A stretch of 64,000 nt of DNA from Sinohyriopsis cumingii (taxonomy: Eukaryota > Mollusca > Bivalvia > Unionida > Unionidae). The position numbers and the translations under genes were made by a program. The first letter of the stretch is position 1, and each line of letters opens with the position of its first letter. Shown piece after piece: positions 36,130 to 47,256 of this stretch. The DNA lies in NCBI GenBank assembly GCA_028554795.2, contig CM068826.1, forward strand, positions 101,248,346 to 101,312,345. Direction: 5' to 3'. The notes beneath the pieces are model-generated. The model was not told the origin of the DNA. It saw only the letters and a list, made by a program, of their open reading frames with translations, and searched no databases.

Positions 36130-37400
36130 GCTAATGTAGTGACCATTTTGGATGTCAACTCGGCACCATGTTGATATAGTACCAAGTAAACAACATTAGA
36201 AATCTTTCTAGTGAGAAACCTCATGTCAGTACGACCACCCGTTCTGGTGAAGTAATGACAAGATTTGCAAGATGGCCCTTGTGTCAGCCGTATGTGGAGG
36301 TACGATTGGCGCCATTTTCATTTAGTACAAACCATTTATCATAAGAAGTTAATCTTTGAAAACCCATGTTGAGATGGTCTTCCGTGTGGAAGGAATATAA
36401 GTAACATTTTCTAGATGGTTATCACGATGGTTATACTGATGGAAAGTGTGCATCATTTTTAAATAGAACCAGCTACTTACCAAAAGAACTATTCTAATGA
36501 AAAACTCATGCCAAACTGACTCTTCATTTAAGAGAAAGCATTGATAATACGACTTTTAAAATGCACATGAACACAACGAAGTTACTGACTGCGGTGAAAA
36601 AAGTAGCAAACTGCCTTGCCAAAGGACACAACGCGATAGATGACCCGCGCTGATCAGATGGTAAAACATAAGACGTCTTCTGGTGAATACTCCATACTTA
36701 TATGACTGTCCATACTAATTCTTAAGTAACGATAACAAGATTTTAAATTGTTTTTAGTAACATTTCTACTTAGGATCAACCAGACAACATGAGAAGACTT
36801 TTGGTGAAAGCACAATTTTGATATGACCAGCCATCTAGGAGAAGCCGCTATGACGAGACACCGTAGGAAAGACTTCTGGCGAAAGCCCCATGTCAGTTTG
36901 ACCTTCTGTTCGCGAGAAGTAGAGATAACATACGTTTCAAAATGGCTGCTGTGGCAGTCATGTTTGATGTCAAATCTGGCTCCATTTTCATTTACAAGCA
37001 ATTAGACATCAGTGAAAACCCCATGTTGATATGGCCATCCTTTCAGAAGGAATGACGATAACAAGATTTCAAGATGGCCCAAAAGGCGGCCATATCTCGT
37101 TGTTAAATATGAACCATTTTCACTCATGTCCAACTAGAAATCGTAAGAAATTTTCTGGCCAAAACTCCATGTGAATATGGTTATCCGTTCCGGAGAAGCA
37201 GCGACAAGATTATTTTTTTTAAACGGCCGTTGTCGCGGTCATATTGGACAACTGAATTTTCGCTAGGATCAATTAGGCCAAGGGATGAATGTGTTTGTAA
37301 GGTTTTATGGTAATTCTTTAAATGGTTTATAAGGAGTAGCGGTAATAAACTTGCAATAACGGACGGACGGATAATGGACAACATACATCCTAAAAGCTCT
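36130..37400 (+). repeat. Family Q degenerate tandem array
   Basis: About seven or eight units of roughly 140-160 bp. Words include aacaagatttcaagatggcc, tttgatgtcaaatctggc, ccattttcatttac, gtgaaaaccccatgttgat and atggccatcctttcag. The last unit ends ataacggacggacggataat then ggacaac. The antisense frame at 36654-37001 is built from these units. The family matches the 21.5-kb array, but CpGs are retained here. Confidence 0.8.
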
Positions 37401-37429
37401 ATTTGTGAAAGACTAAGAGCTAAAAGAAA

Positions 37430-37620
37430 AACGTAAATGAATACCTGCACAAAAACTTTAGGAAGATATAACATGTATAGCAGATGTAAGTACAACAAGA
37501 TAAATTATATAACGTAAATATGTTAAAATTCTGTAAAATGTACATAACATTAAATATAAAAGAGAACACATTAAGAATCCGTAAAACATATGGTCAATTT
37601 TTAAAAAATATGAACTTAAT
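37430..37620. repeat. Dispersed repeat related to 41.89-42.07 kb
   Basis: It shares the word ttctgtaaaatgt and neighbouring AT-rich context with the segment at about 41890-42070. Weak similarity; limits uncertain. Confidence 0.3.
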
Positions 37621-37684
37621 TCCCCTAAATGTCCAAGACAATGTCGGGTGGTAAATTATTATCAGTTTCTTGATCCAGTTCACA

Positions 37685-37837
37685 TCAAAATATTTCTGTC
37701 TCACTGAGTAAGTCAACAACCTCGACACGAATGTGTCCCACTGTCGGCTGACTCTGGCACGGTATGCACTCTCGTCGAAGTTCACTCTTCAAGGAATTCT
37801 GATATTCAGGTATGTGTGTCCGATGAGCAACTGGCAT
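37685..37837 (-). CDS. Unidentified 50-codon ORF or exon
   Basis: The ATG has a purine at -3 (ggagATG). The peptide begins MPVAHRTHIPEYQNSLKSEL, continues with a CxxC (CIPC) and a GHIRVEVVDLL segment that looks helical, and ends ETEIF. Codon use includes CpG codons and the composition is protein-like, unlike most frames in the window. A minus-strand donor-like GTGAGA lies near the end (ACTCA|GTGAGA), and a one-base shift at TTTT would join it to a further open stretch downstream. I do not recognise the family. It could be a coding exon, a domesticated or decayed transposon piece, or chance. Confidence 0.3.
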   Translation of the reverse strand: MPVAHRTHIPEYQNSLKSELRRECIPCQSQPTVGHIRVEVVDLLSETEIF

Positions 37838-38039
37838 CTCCACCTGTTATTTGCTGTAAACAAGGGATGCCCCTCTTTAGTAAGTGTACATGATGTTCCA
37901 AAGCTTGTACGTGAGGTTTTCATTCCACATATTTTGCCAAAATATCATGAACGTACTGATTATACCATATTTTTTAGTCAGAATATGGAATCTTCTATGC
38001 TGAAACTGGTGCCTGCAGGGTAACATTGGCTGCTTTATT

Positions 38040-39830
38040 AGCCCTTTCCTTACCCAACAGTACATACAGCTTCTCCAAGGATTAGACTAGCATAACTTTT
38101 TTTCTGTAGTATCTAGGATATTTCAGATTTACGGTTTTCCAAGGCTTTTCAATGCGGAACGACGATCCAAAATAATGAAATTTCTTTTGGGAGAGATACC
38201 AGTTTAATTCAAAGATTTTATTATGACTGTTCGTTCTGCAGTAAAAACTGAGGCTTTATCTGGTAACTAGTTCAAGACGGTGCGACGGAGTATTGAATGA
38301 CATCAGCACGACAGTGGTAGGGCAAGGTCTTATCCCAGTCCGTCCGTACGTCCACCACAGCTTGGTTTAGCTTTGCGTTTATGAAATTTTAAGCAATTTT
38401 GTTGAGAATTAATGTTTCATAAACCCGTTTTAATTCACTATATATCTTTATTATAGATAACTGGTACAGACCTTTCACATTTTAAAATACTTCCATGCAA
38501 CGTCTCTCTTTTCAATTCACATGTTCAAGGCTAGAACTCATAGACTTAATGGCGACCAATAGTTTGGGAAATACGGCAAAAGAATCACATATTAGCTTCT
38601 CCACTAGGAGTAAGGACAACCTCTTCTGGCTGTCATTTCCTAAGCAGCCATAGCTGGTGTCATCCCGAAGCTAGAACGTTATTATGAAGTTAACTTCTGT
38701 CCTAATGGAAAATCAATCCTTGATTGAGAAAGCGTTGACGGTAAATTCTGCAGCCGGATAGCTCAGCTCTGGTATATTAATCAATATTTATTGTTCTCAG
38801 TAGAAACGTGTTGTCCGGAGATCAGGCTTATTAACGGGACCTAATTTTAATAACGATCTCCAAGAACCTTCTGTTTTCCTCGATTTGGTCACATATCTCA
38901 TTTACGCAGTTGAGTTAGAAAACCTGCATGCCGGGAAATTTACAGTGGGTAGCTCAGGTGTGGAGCCCAGTTGTGAGAAGAAACATTATCGTAATAGTTT
39001 AGATTCATTAGCTTGATTACTTAATGTACATGTGATTGGTTCAATTGTCTTCCACCAACTGAGTACCAAAGCCAGATATGATATACTGTAAATTTTATCC
39101 AGATCAAAGAGCTCGATGTTCATAGGAAAAACTTTTGAAGATAACCAGTCTTTAAATTGTCGGAGAAAATTATATACAAATGCGTTAATCGTGGAATCCG
39201 ACGATACTATTTCTAAATGTATATGTCAGCTAAATTAAAAGAACAACACTGACACAATCGAAACATGAAACATAACAGATTAACTTTATTGTGTAATCCT
39301 CTTGGGTGCTGAGGAGTCGAGATGGCATACGACGATATTAATATTTAACACGGCACACTTCATGCGTTTCCAAGAAACTCGATTAAAATATATTGATTAA
39401 AAGTCAATTTCAAGCTGACTTGCTGTTAATTACCTTCCGTTTATTGCTATTTATAACCAAAGCTCTTGCATTAAAAAGAAGAAAAAAAGTTGAGATGGTA
39501 CGAAGCGTGTCGTACATGGAATGGTTGGACAATTCAAATATCAAGAACAGGAAAAGTCTCTCCCTCTCTCTCTCTCTCTGTGTATGTATATATATGTGTG
39601 TGTATAGATGTGCTTTGATATGGACCTACATAGTGCAGAGAACCAGAATATCGAAGAAACTGCTCGGGGTGGAGTTCTTGGAGTGACTTAAAGTATGATT
39701 AGGTTCTACCCACCCTCATCACCAAGGTTTTGGTGACTTTAGTTTTAACTAATCGTAAAAATGAATCCGTTTTTCTTAAAAAAAAATAATAACTCAGATT
39801 ATTAATACACCCGAACAAGAATTAACGGGT
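38040..39830. other. CpG-normal non-coding stretch
   Basis: No gene recognised. A (CT)n(GT)n microsatellite is at 39560-39603. Cgtccgtacgtcc at about 38341 recalls the terminal motif of the Q/R repeat families in reverse. Confidence 0.4.
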
Positions 39831-39832
39831 GT

Positions 39833-39833
<1 letters not shown>

Positions 39834-39872
<39 letters not shown>

Positions 39873-40171
39873 AGACTTTTAACGCAGCTTTAAAAATTTT
39901 TCAGTCATATTGCTAGGATGTCTGCAGTGTAACAGTTTATAGTGATGTCTAGCGTGCCGCAGACATGTAGCATAATATCCCACCCAGTCACATTATCCTG
40001 ATACCACGCCGACCAGTCCTAACAATAACCTGTTAATGCTAACGCCAAGCGAGGCAGCTGTAAGCGCTATTTTTTATTTTTTTAAGTCTTTGGTATGACT
40101 CGGCCACGGTTCGAACCCGCGATTTCCCGCATCCGAGGCGGACGCTCTAACATTTAGGCCACCGGAACGGT
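39834..40171 (-). mobile_element. SINE-B, full length with long (GT)n
   Basis: About 36 bp of GT at the tail side, the body with accagtcctaacaataacc, then B-box GGTTCGAACCCG and A-box region on the minus strand ending accggaacggt. Pol III boxes are intact. Confidence 0.88.
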
Positions 40172-40179
40172 AACAATTT

Positions 40180-40680
40180 TGTTGTCACAGCACGAAATTT
40201 ATGTAGGCGTTCCATGTTTTTCTCAGGAAAATTTAGTCCGAATAAAATTCATTATATGTAAAACATCAGGGGTGATCCATAGGTGACGGGGCCAAAATGT
40301 ACATACCAAATAATTCGGCTCGGACCTAAGTTAGCCCGACCGATTTAAACAAGCAAACGGGTCCTATATCACAGCTTCGAAATAAAAATGTTTAAAAACC
40401 AAGTAATGTTGTCCGGTTCATTTGATTTCCGACCTCGGTAAAAAGATGAAGAAAAAAAATAATAAAAACGCGGCAAATTTCATCAAGTGTTGTCCCCGCA
40501 TTTCTTTGGACCTTGAGGAATGTCGTTGTTCAGAGGAAAGGGTTAGGTGACAACGGTGACGCAATTAACGAACTAGGGACATGAGTGATGAGGTTGCAGT
40601 GATTTATACAGCTACAATCAAATTGCACTGAAGTTTATCAGTACAAGCTCCATATAACATTTTAATGGAATCCAATAATA
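40180..40680. other. Non-coding stretch
   Basis: No supported feature. CpG-normal, AT-rich. Confidence 0.4.
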
Positions 40681-41448
40681 ATTAAGGGATTATTGCGTGA
40701 AAACAAAGTGGGTGGGACCAACAATAAAGGGCCACAACTACGCTAAATGATGTTGTTGACCTAATTTTGAAAACTTCCAGCGAAGTCAGGGTATCATCAA
40801 GATAAAGTTGCATACCAAGGAAGTTAATGTGCATAGAGGAAAGTCGTTGAGTTTGCCAATCATAAGCCATGACTTCGCTAAAACATGACTTTGCAAGCTG
40901 AACATATTTATCCAAGTAATAAAGACTTAACCGAGGTTTCATTGATAGCTGCACACTAAATGTTTACAATCCAGTAAGAGTGTCATTCATGTACTAAAAT
41001 TAAAGTGAGTTGGTCTGACAATCAGGGGCTGAAATTCTGCAAAATGACCTACAATGCTGACAGCTATTAAACTCAATTGGGTTCTCATCAAATTACATAC
41101 CAAATCTAGCTGAAAAGCAATTAAAATCAACTTAATTATTTCTACAATAACAATACTGATAGCCACATTAACATCAAACTGTCTTTTGGATGAAATCCGT
41201 TCATAAATAACAAGGCTGTTACGCTGAAATGCGAACGGGTCCGTCAATAATACCTCCGCTAAATGACGATGAAGAATAACGACAAACACAGCTAGGGTCT
41301 CATCAATTGCAAACTGACTATACAATCTGGTGCAGGTCAGATAATAATTACGGAAATTATTGTTTATCGTGCGGAAACCAAAGTGGGTGGGAGTGAAACC
41401 AAGGGCCATAACTCCTCAAATCGCTGCAGACTGCTGACAATCGACAAG

Positions 41449-41482
<34 letters not shown>

Positions 41483-41674
41483 TTTGGATTTTTAACGTAG
41501 CTTTAACAATTTTTCAGTCATACTAATACGATGTCTCCAGTGTAACAGTTTACAGTAATGTCTCGCGTGCCGCAGACATGTAGCATCATGTCCCACCCAG
41601 TCAAATTATCCTGACACCAGGCCGACCAGTCCTAACACTAACCTCTTAATACTGAGCGCCAAGCGAGGCAGCTG
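41449..41674 (-). mobile_element. SINE-B, tRNA head lost
   Basis: The tail (GT)n and body are present, but the sequence stops at agcgaggcagctg and gives way to a (TATG)n tract, so the tRNA head is missing. Confidence 0.85.
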
Positions 41675-41829
41675 TATGTATGTATGTATGTATGTATGCG
41701 GGTTCTTCCTCCACCATTAATACTGGCCGCCATGCACAGCCTATCGTGTGCTGAAAAATGGCGTTAAACCCCATAACAACAACAACAACATGTATGCATG
41801 CATGCATGCATGTATGTACGTATGTATGT
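41675..41829 (+). mobile_element. 5'-truncated SINE-A inside a (TATG)n tract
   Basis: Only the 3' part of SINE-A is present, from ggttcttcctccaccatt to gcgttaaacccc and (CAA)n (41699-41790). It is bounded on both sides by TATG/CATG tetranucleotide repeats. Insertion into a pre-existing microsatellite, with the repeat acting as target duplication, explains the layout. Confidence 0.8.
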
Positions 41830-41865
41830 GGTGTTTAACGGCACCTCAACACATAGTGACTATAC
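41829..41865 (-). mobile_element. SINE-D 3' fragment
   Basis: Minus-strand tail: ggtgtttaacggcacctcaa on the plus strand is the complement of the SINE-D end. Confidence 0.45.
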
Positions 41866-42114
41866 AATGCTAACTAAAGGTACAATTCAAAGTATAAAAC
41901 AAAATGATCGCACAAACATGTAGGGAGATAAAACCATCTAAAAAATTATAATCACAGGTACACAAGATGATAACTTATAAAACATAAAGATGTAACAGTT
42001 CTGTAAAATGTGCATTAAAAGATAAAGCAATATATTTAAAATTATTGAAACACATTGTCGAAATTTGAATAAGAGTGAGACACAATGTATACAAGAACGG
42101 ATGCATGGTGTCAG

Positions 42115-42433
42115 CGTGTGTGTGTGTGTGTGTGATTTTGGATTTTTAACGTAGCTTTAACAATTTTTCCGTCATATCGCTACGATGTCTGCAGTGTGGC
42201 TGTTTATAGTGATGTCTAGCACTGGGACATCATGCAGCATCATGTCCCACCCAGTCACTTTATCCTCACACCAGGCCGACCAGTCCTAATACTAACCTCT
42301 TAATGCTGAGCGCCTAGCGAGGCAGCTGCATTTACCAGTTCTATAAGTCTTTGGTATGACTCGGCCAAGGTTCGAATCCGCGACCTCCCGCATATGAGGC
42401 GGACGCTCCAACTACTTAGGCCACTGGAGCAGT
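42115..42433 (-). mobile_element. SINE-B, full length
   Basis: (GT)n tail, conserved body with atcatgtcccacccagtca, B-box GGTTCGAATCCGC and a worn A-box region on the minus strand. A short deletion removes part of the catgccgcagacatgtag segment. Confidence 0.86.
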
Positions 42434-43616
42434 CAGTATTTCTTGAAGGACGTGAAAATCAACACGCGTACCAACTTTGGTTGAAATCCAATAATAAATT
42501 AGGGAATTATTATGCGGAAACCAGCGCAAGTGGGTCTGTCAGTCTGGGGATATTACTCTGCTAAATGATTAAGAGCACTGACAACTGAACACAGACAAGA
42601 CTTTTAAAAAAAAAAGAAGAAAAAAAAAGAACATCAAGCTGCGTATCAAATTTGGTAGAAGTCGAATTGTCATTAAAGGGCTGATGTGCGGAAGCAAAGG
42701 TGGGTGGGTCCGACAATATGGGAGATAAAACTCGGGTAGGGTGGGTGAGTGGTGAAACGTTAAGGCCATATGTCTGTTAAACGATGACGTAAAAGGCTGG
42801 CGATCGAACACAGCCATTAAGGGGGTTATTGCATGGAAACAAAATATGCGAGGGTTTGACAATCAGGAACTATAACTCATACCAGGTCTATTACGTATCA
42901 AGCGGCATTCGTAATTTGGTTAAAATCTAATAATAATCCGGATTTGTACTTTGCAGAAATGAAATTGGATGAATCTTCAAACTCAGCAAATATCTCATCA
43001 CTGTCAAAAGCAGTCTAAAAAAATTCACTTGAATTCCAAAATTAGCCAATGGATTTACTGCGCGGGAAAAAGGAGGGGGTTTGACAATTAGGGCCTATAA
43101 CTCTAATAAACAATGATACAGAAGGCTCACACCCGAACTCGGCAAAAAATTAACTAGTTAATATCAAGCAGCATATCAAGTTGGTCAAATCCATTACTAA
43201 TCATGGGAGTTACTGTGCAAAACAAAAGTTGATAGGACTGACAATAAGTGGCTATAACTCTGCCAAACAAAACTGTAGAGCAGAGCGAATGTAATTTAGT
43301 AAAGGTCACGTCAGTCTCATGCTGCATATAAAATGTGGTCAAAATTTAATCATAATTAGGAGAGTAACTGTGCGGAAGCGAAGTGGATGGTTCTAAAGAA
43401 ACAAGGGGTTATAACTCTGCTAAATCGATGCGGTAGAAATCTGCAATCGAAGTAAACCGGTATCTCGTCTATATCTAGATGCACGCCAAATTTGATTTAA
43501 ATTATTATCAATCAAGGTCGTTATTGTGCAGAAACAAACATGTGACACACGGGCAGACAGTTCCAAATGTATGAAACTAATAGTAGTAGATGATTTAAGT
43601 GTGATTTTGTGCGCGT

Positions 43617-43645
43617 GTGCGTAAGATATCGAGTGTGTGTGTGTC

Positions 43646-43694
<49 letters not shown>
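43617..43694. repeat. (GT)n(GA)n microsatellite
   Basis: GT repeats with interruptions pass directly into about 32 bp of GA. Confidence 0.95.
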
Positions 43695-43697
<3 letters not shown>

Positions 43698-43816
43698 GTC
43701 GTTCCCGAATATATTACGAAAGTCTGTGACAGTTTGTATTTACGGAAAGCTCAGGAAGATAACATTGCTGGATGGCCTCTTGATACAGATTTGTTTTGGT
43801 AGCTTGTGGCTGAAGT

Positions 43817-45170
43817 CATCTTCGCTAGCCAAGGTTCCGATAACTATGAGGCGCCGTAGCGGACAAAAGCTGGTCCAATGAGAAAGTTACCATTGAAATT
43901 TCGATGTCGTATTCGAGAAATCCAATATCACGTTTTGGATTAAATTGCATGTCCTTAAAGTTCCATTTTCTAGATCGAGATTTTAGATTTTATACGTTGA
44001 ATTATACAGTGGTGGTTTAAAGTTCTATTTCCTATGTCAACGTTTTACAGTGCATATTTTGAATTACACAGCGGTAGTTGAAATTTCAATATAATATGTC
44101 GAGAATCCCTAATTCCCACGTTGAATGTAACTGTTTGAAAGTTCCATTTCATATGGCAAGTATTTAGATTTCATCTGTTGAATTTCACAGCAACGAGAAG
44201 CGGCCTCGTTTAAAAATAGCGCGGTCCGTTCTAGTCTGGTTCTCTGCTCAGAATGCTCCCTCCGTTGCAGTATAGTGGAATGAAACGCAAGGAGCATACC
44301 AAGCAGGGAACCAGACTAGGTCCGTTCACGAGAGCGACCTCTAGCAAAGAAATTCATAATAATACTCGATCTGTGAATTGTAACTTTCAAACTGTAACTG
44401 CATGAAATGTAATGGCACTTCATCATTTAATACACAAATGATGTATCTTAATACTCGATATTATTTTGAATTGTTAAAGTGGACATTGTGTAATATTACT
44501 TTTAACACCAACAAATCATTTCACAATATAAAAATAACAATTCTGACAAGTACAATACAATGTCCAATCACCGCTGTGTAATTTAACAGATACAATCTAG
44601 AAACTCAACATACGAAATGGAATTTTTAGCACAATCAATGTGATTCAACATGTTAAAATGAAGCTCTCGACATATGACTTTAAAATTTCAACAACCGCCG
44701 TGTAATTCAGAAGATACAATCTAAAAACTCGACATTGGACATTGGACATAGAATTTTCAACCAGCGCTGTGTAATTCAACATATGAACTCTAAATACTCA
44801 ACATATGAAATGAAACTTTCAACATAAACTCTTTGAACCAATATATAAATGAGGAATTCTCGACTATAATATTGAATTTTCAACCACCGCCGTGTAATTC
44901 AAACGACACAATCTAAAACATCGACATAGAAAATACAACTTTCTACCACTACTGTTAAATTCATCAGATACAATCTAAAATCTCTACCTACAAAATGGAA
45001 CTTTAAGGACAAGCATTTTTTTTATACAACACGTGATATTGGAATTCTGGATACACGACAATAAAATTTCAACGGCAACGTTCTGATTGGACCAGCTTTT
45101 GTCCGCTACGGCTCCTCATAGATAACCCTATCGGTAGATAGGGTTATGGTAACCTTGGCTAGCGAAGATG
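43817..45170. mobile_element. 1.35-kb fold-back element with repeat-built arms
   Basis: The left end CATCTTCGCTAGCCAAGGTT (43817-43836) and the right end (45151-45170) are perfect inverted complements over 20 bp. Similarity continues inwards for about 100 bp through ccgtagcggacaaaagctgg and tccaat. Inside, both arms are built of degenerate units of about 60-70 bp: gtgtaattcaacatatg...caaccgc on the right (units near 44576, 44642, 44700, 44769, 44892, 44954) and the inverted form on the left (43900-44190). The right arm holds an extra 11-bp hairpin, ATAACCCTATC/GATAGGGTTAT (45122-45147). Near-identical 15-mers ttgatacagatttgt (43780) and ttgatatagatttgt (45173) flank it. No transposase is present. 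Organisation recalls Drosophila FB or other long-inverted-repeat elements. Confidence 0.75.
44232..44318. mobile_element. 87-bp MITE with perfect 9-bp target duplication
   Basis: Terminal inverted repeats TAGTCTGGTTCTCTGCT (44232-44248) and AGCAGGGAACCAGACTA (44302-44318) pair over 16 of 17 positions. The exact direct repeat GGTCCGTTC flanks it (44223-44231 and 44319-44327). It is nested in the centre of the larger fold-back element and so is younger. A 9-bp duplication suggests a Mutator-like or Merlin-like transposase acting in trans; the superfamily is not settled by this copy alone. Confidence 0.85.
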
Positions 45171-45189
45171 GGTTGATATAGATTTGTAT

Positions 45190-45570
45190 TCATTATGGCT
45201 TTATGCCATTCGTACTGTGAAATGCGATCCATGTTCTTCCCCACCTAGCTATATTTAAAATCTTAATGTATCCCTGATCTATTTTAAAATGTCTCAGACT
45301 CTTATGTTAAAGATGATAATACGCTGAGAACTATTGTGTAGAGGTAATACCATATTCGCTTTGTATCAACGTTTGCCGGAGCACGAAATACGAGTTTGAC
45401 GTCAAACCAGCTGGAAAAGGCACGATCATGTAAGAATGTAAAACAATTATTTCATTCCGAAATTTCGTTTCATCAATGACTTCAAAGTCTTACGATATAT
45501 ATCTTACGATATTATATAGAATCTAAACGTGCACCTTGAGGACTCTGTAACAATGAATGATTTCTTTTCT
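45190..45570. other. Non-coding stretch
   Basis: No supported feature between the fold-back element and the next SINE-D piece. Confidence 0.4.
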
Positions 45571-45630
45571 TTTCGTTTCGGACGGCACATAAACACATAA
45601 AGATTATCGTGCCTAGGGAAGTGAAATGTG
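45571..45630 (-). mobile_element. SINE-D 3' fragment
   Basis: Plus-strand cggacggcacataaacacat and ttatcgtgcctaggg match the complement of the SINE-D tail. Confidence 0.45.
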
Positions 45631-45959
45631 CTGCCCATGGATACATCAAGGCCGCTAAAAAGAAAAAAAAAAAACAAGAAAACAAAAACAATGCTTGTAG
45701 CAAGGCTAGAATCACAAATGAGTCTTTTTTTTTATTCTTATCTCTATATACGCTTTTAGTACAAGCCCCAAAAATTTGAATAGTTTTTGTCCATGGTAAT
45801 ATAACACCCACCCACCCCAGCTGAATGGCCCTCTGCTATCAAGATTAAGCCCATGACTGTGTGAGCCTGCGTGAACCTTAATGGCAATTAAATGCTGGTA
45901 ACTTTTTATGACATGTGCAATTGCGAGTCATAGTTCAATTTTTGTGCTGACACAGGTCT

Positions 45960-46175
45960 GAGAGTACTGGGTCAGTTTCTTTACCTGTGGCAGCCGCGAC
46001 TGCGCAGTTTCTTGAGTGTCGAACTCGTAATCCAATGGCTAATGGTTCGATTCCCATCCAGACCAGCTTGGGTCGACTTGCTTGGTGTGTCCTGGGAAAG
46101 GCACTTTGCTCCCATTTTCTCCGCACGATATAATCTTAATTGTTTTTAAAGCGTTGTTTAAACCAAAGAACCAAT
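45960..46175 (+). mobile_element. SINE-D, best copy
   Basis: The A-box region is degenerate (tgcgcagtttcttgagtg). The B-box is GGTTCGATTCCC. The body is ccagaccagcttgggtcgac, then GTGTGTCCTGGGAAAGGCAC, then ctcccattttctccgcacga. The tail is aaagcgttgtttaaacc. This copy defines the family in the window. No clear target-site duplication. Confidence 0.65.
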
Positions 46176-46386
46176 TCTCCTTTCCCAATGTGTGGCAAAA
46201 CGACCTAGTTGTACATCAAAACGTGGCTCGTGTGTTGCCCCGCCCTTCCTCCCTCCGGTGATAAAAGGCGGGATATTCGCGATAAACAATTTAGACTTGT
46301 CTCTCCAAAGAAACTGTCTGCATATGATTGAAAAAGACATACAAAAAGCAAATCAAAACATAACAAAGAGAAATCCGCTGTTGCAA

Positions 46387-46407
46387 ATCTATCTATCTAT
46401 CTATCTA

Positions 46408-46483
<76 letters not shown>
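46387..46483. repeat. (ATCT)n(AT)n microsatellite
   Basis: About six ATCT units pass into about 73 bp of AT. Confidence 0.96.
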
Positions 46484-46485
<2 letters not shown>

Positions 46486-47160
46486 GATTGATGTTCGAAG
46501 CATCGAAGTTTCGCTGTAATTGACAAATCGCAGCCGTAAGTAACCCATTTAGATAGTCAACGTATACAGATGCTCCTCTACACGTCAAAATATACAGTTA
46601 ACAAAATTACATAATTAGACATTTGTACCGTTAAAAAGAATATTAAGAATGAAACTATGATTTAAGAAGAAGAAAATCCTTTCTCACCTGCGTCACTACT
46701 TCTAAATTTGTGATAATTAATGACAACAAATACATAAAAGACCGAAAGACTTTTGTTTACCTTCAAAGTAGTTTTAACTTTCGTCTTAATGGGGATGTAG
46801 TTAGATTAGGGCAATGATTCAAATCTTCTGTATATTTGTGAATTGCCAGGCTTAAACAGCTTACAATCAACGCCAGTGACTCCTTGTTTATCGAAATTCC
46901 ATAGCTAGGCAACTTAGTTCCATCTTTAAATATTTCTTCGCAACAGATCTCGGAATGGATTGTTGACGAATCTCAAGCCAGGTTATGTGTGAATCATGAA
47001 TCTGGGGCATCGTTTTTCAATAATGTTCAGACACCTAGGTAGTTTCCACTAAATACCACGTGCAAATTCCCTATTTACCAACGTAAGATTGATTCATTCA
47101 TCAACTTGTTACAAAATTTAAAAGCTCAACCAAAATTTTTATCTCATAAATGAGTAAAAT
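46484..47160. other. Non-coding stretch
   Basis: No gene or repeat-family member recognised. Confidence 0.4.
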
Positions 47161-47164
47161 TGGG

Positions 47165-47256
47165 TGTTCTGAGGAAACGCACTTGGCTCTCGTTTTCTCG
47201 ACATGAATATATCCATAGTGTTGAATGTGCCGTTAAAAACCAACTGACGAAACCAC
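47165..47256 (+). mobile_element. SINE-D 3' half
   Basis: Contains ggtgttctgaggaaacgcac, tctcgttttctcgacatga and the tail gtgccgttaaaaaccaactg. The tRNA head is absent. Confidence 0.55.

Larger units (their letters stand above)
40680..43560 (+). repeat. Family S degenerate tandem array, interrupted by SINEs
   Basis: Units of roughly 150-180 bp. Each carries variants of gggccataactctgctaaat, gaacacagacaag, caagctgcataccaaattt, gttgaaatccaataataa and gtgcggaaacaaagtgggtg. Unit starts are recognisable near 40728, 41401, 42548, 42766, 43091, 43250 and 43402. It ends acacgggcagacagttcc. SINE-B, SINE-A and SINE-D pieces are inserted at 41449-42433. Minus-strand frames of up to 140 codons (40987-41409) lie wholly in these repeats and are not credible genes. 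Confidence 0.8.

Noticed and set aside
36654..37001. 115-codon minus-strand reading frame
   Set aside because: Built from family Q units; similar words occur in the antisense of the other array.
40987..41409. 140-codon minus-strand reading frame, longest in the window
   Set aside because: It lies entirely in the family S tandem repeat, antisense, and its peptide repeats the unit; no domain is recognisable.
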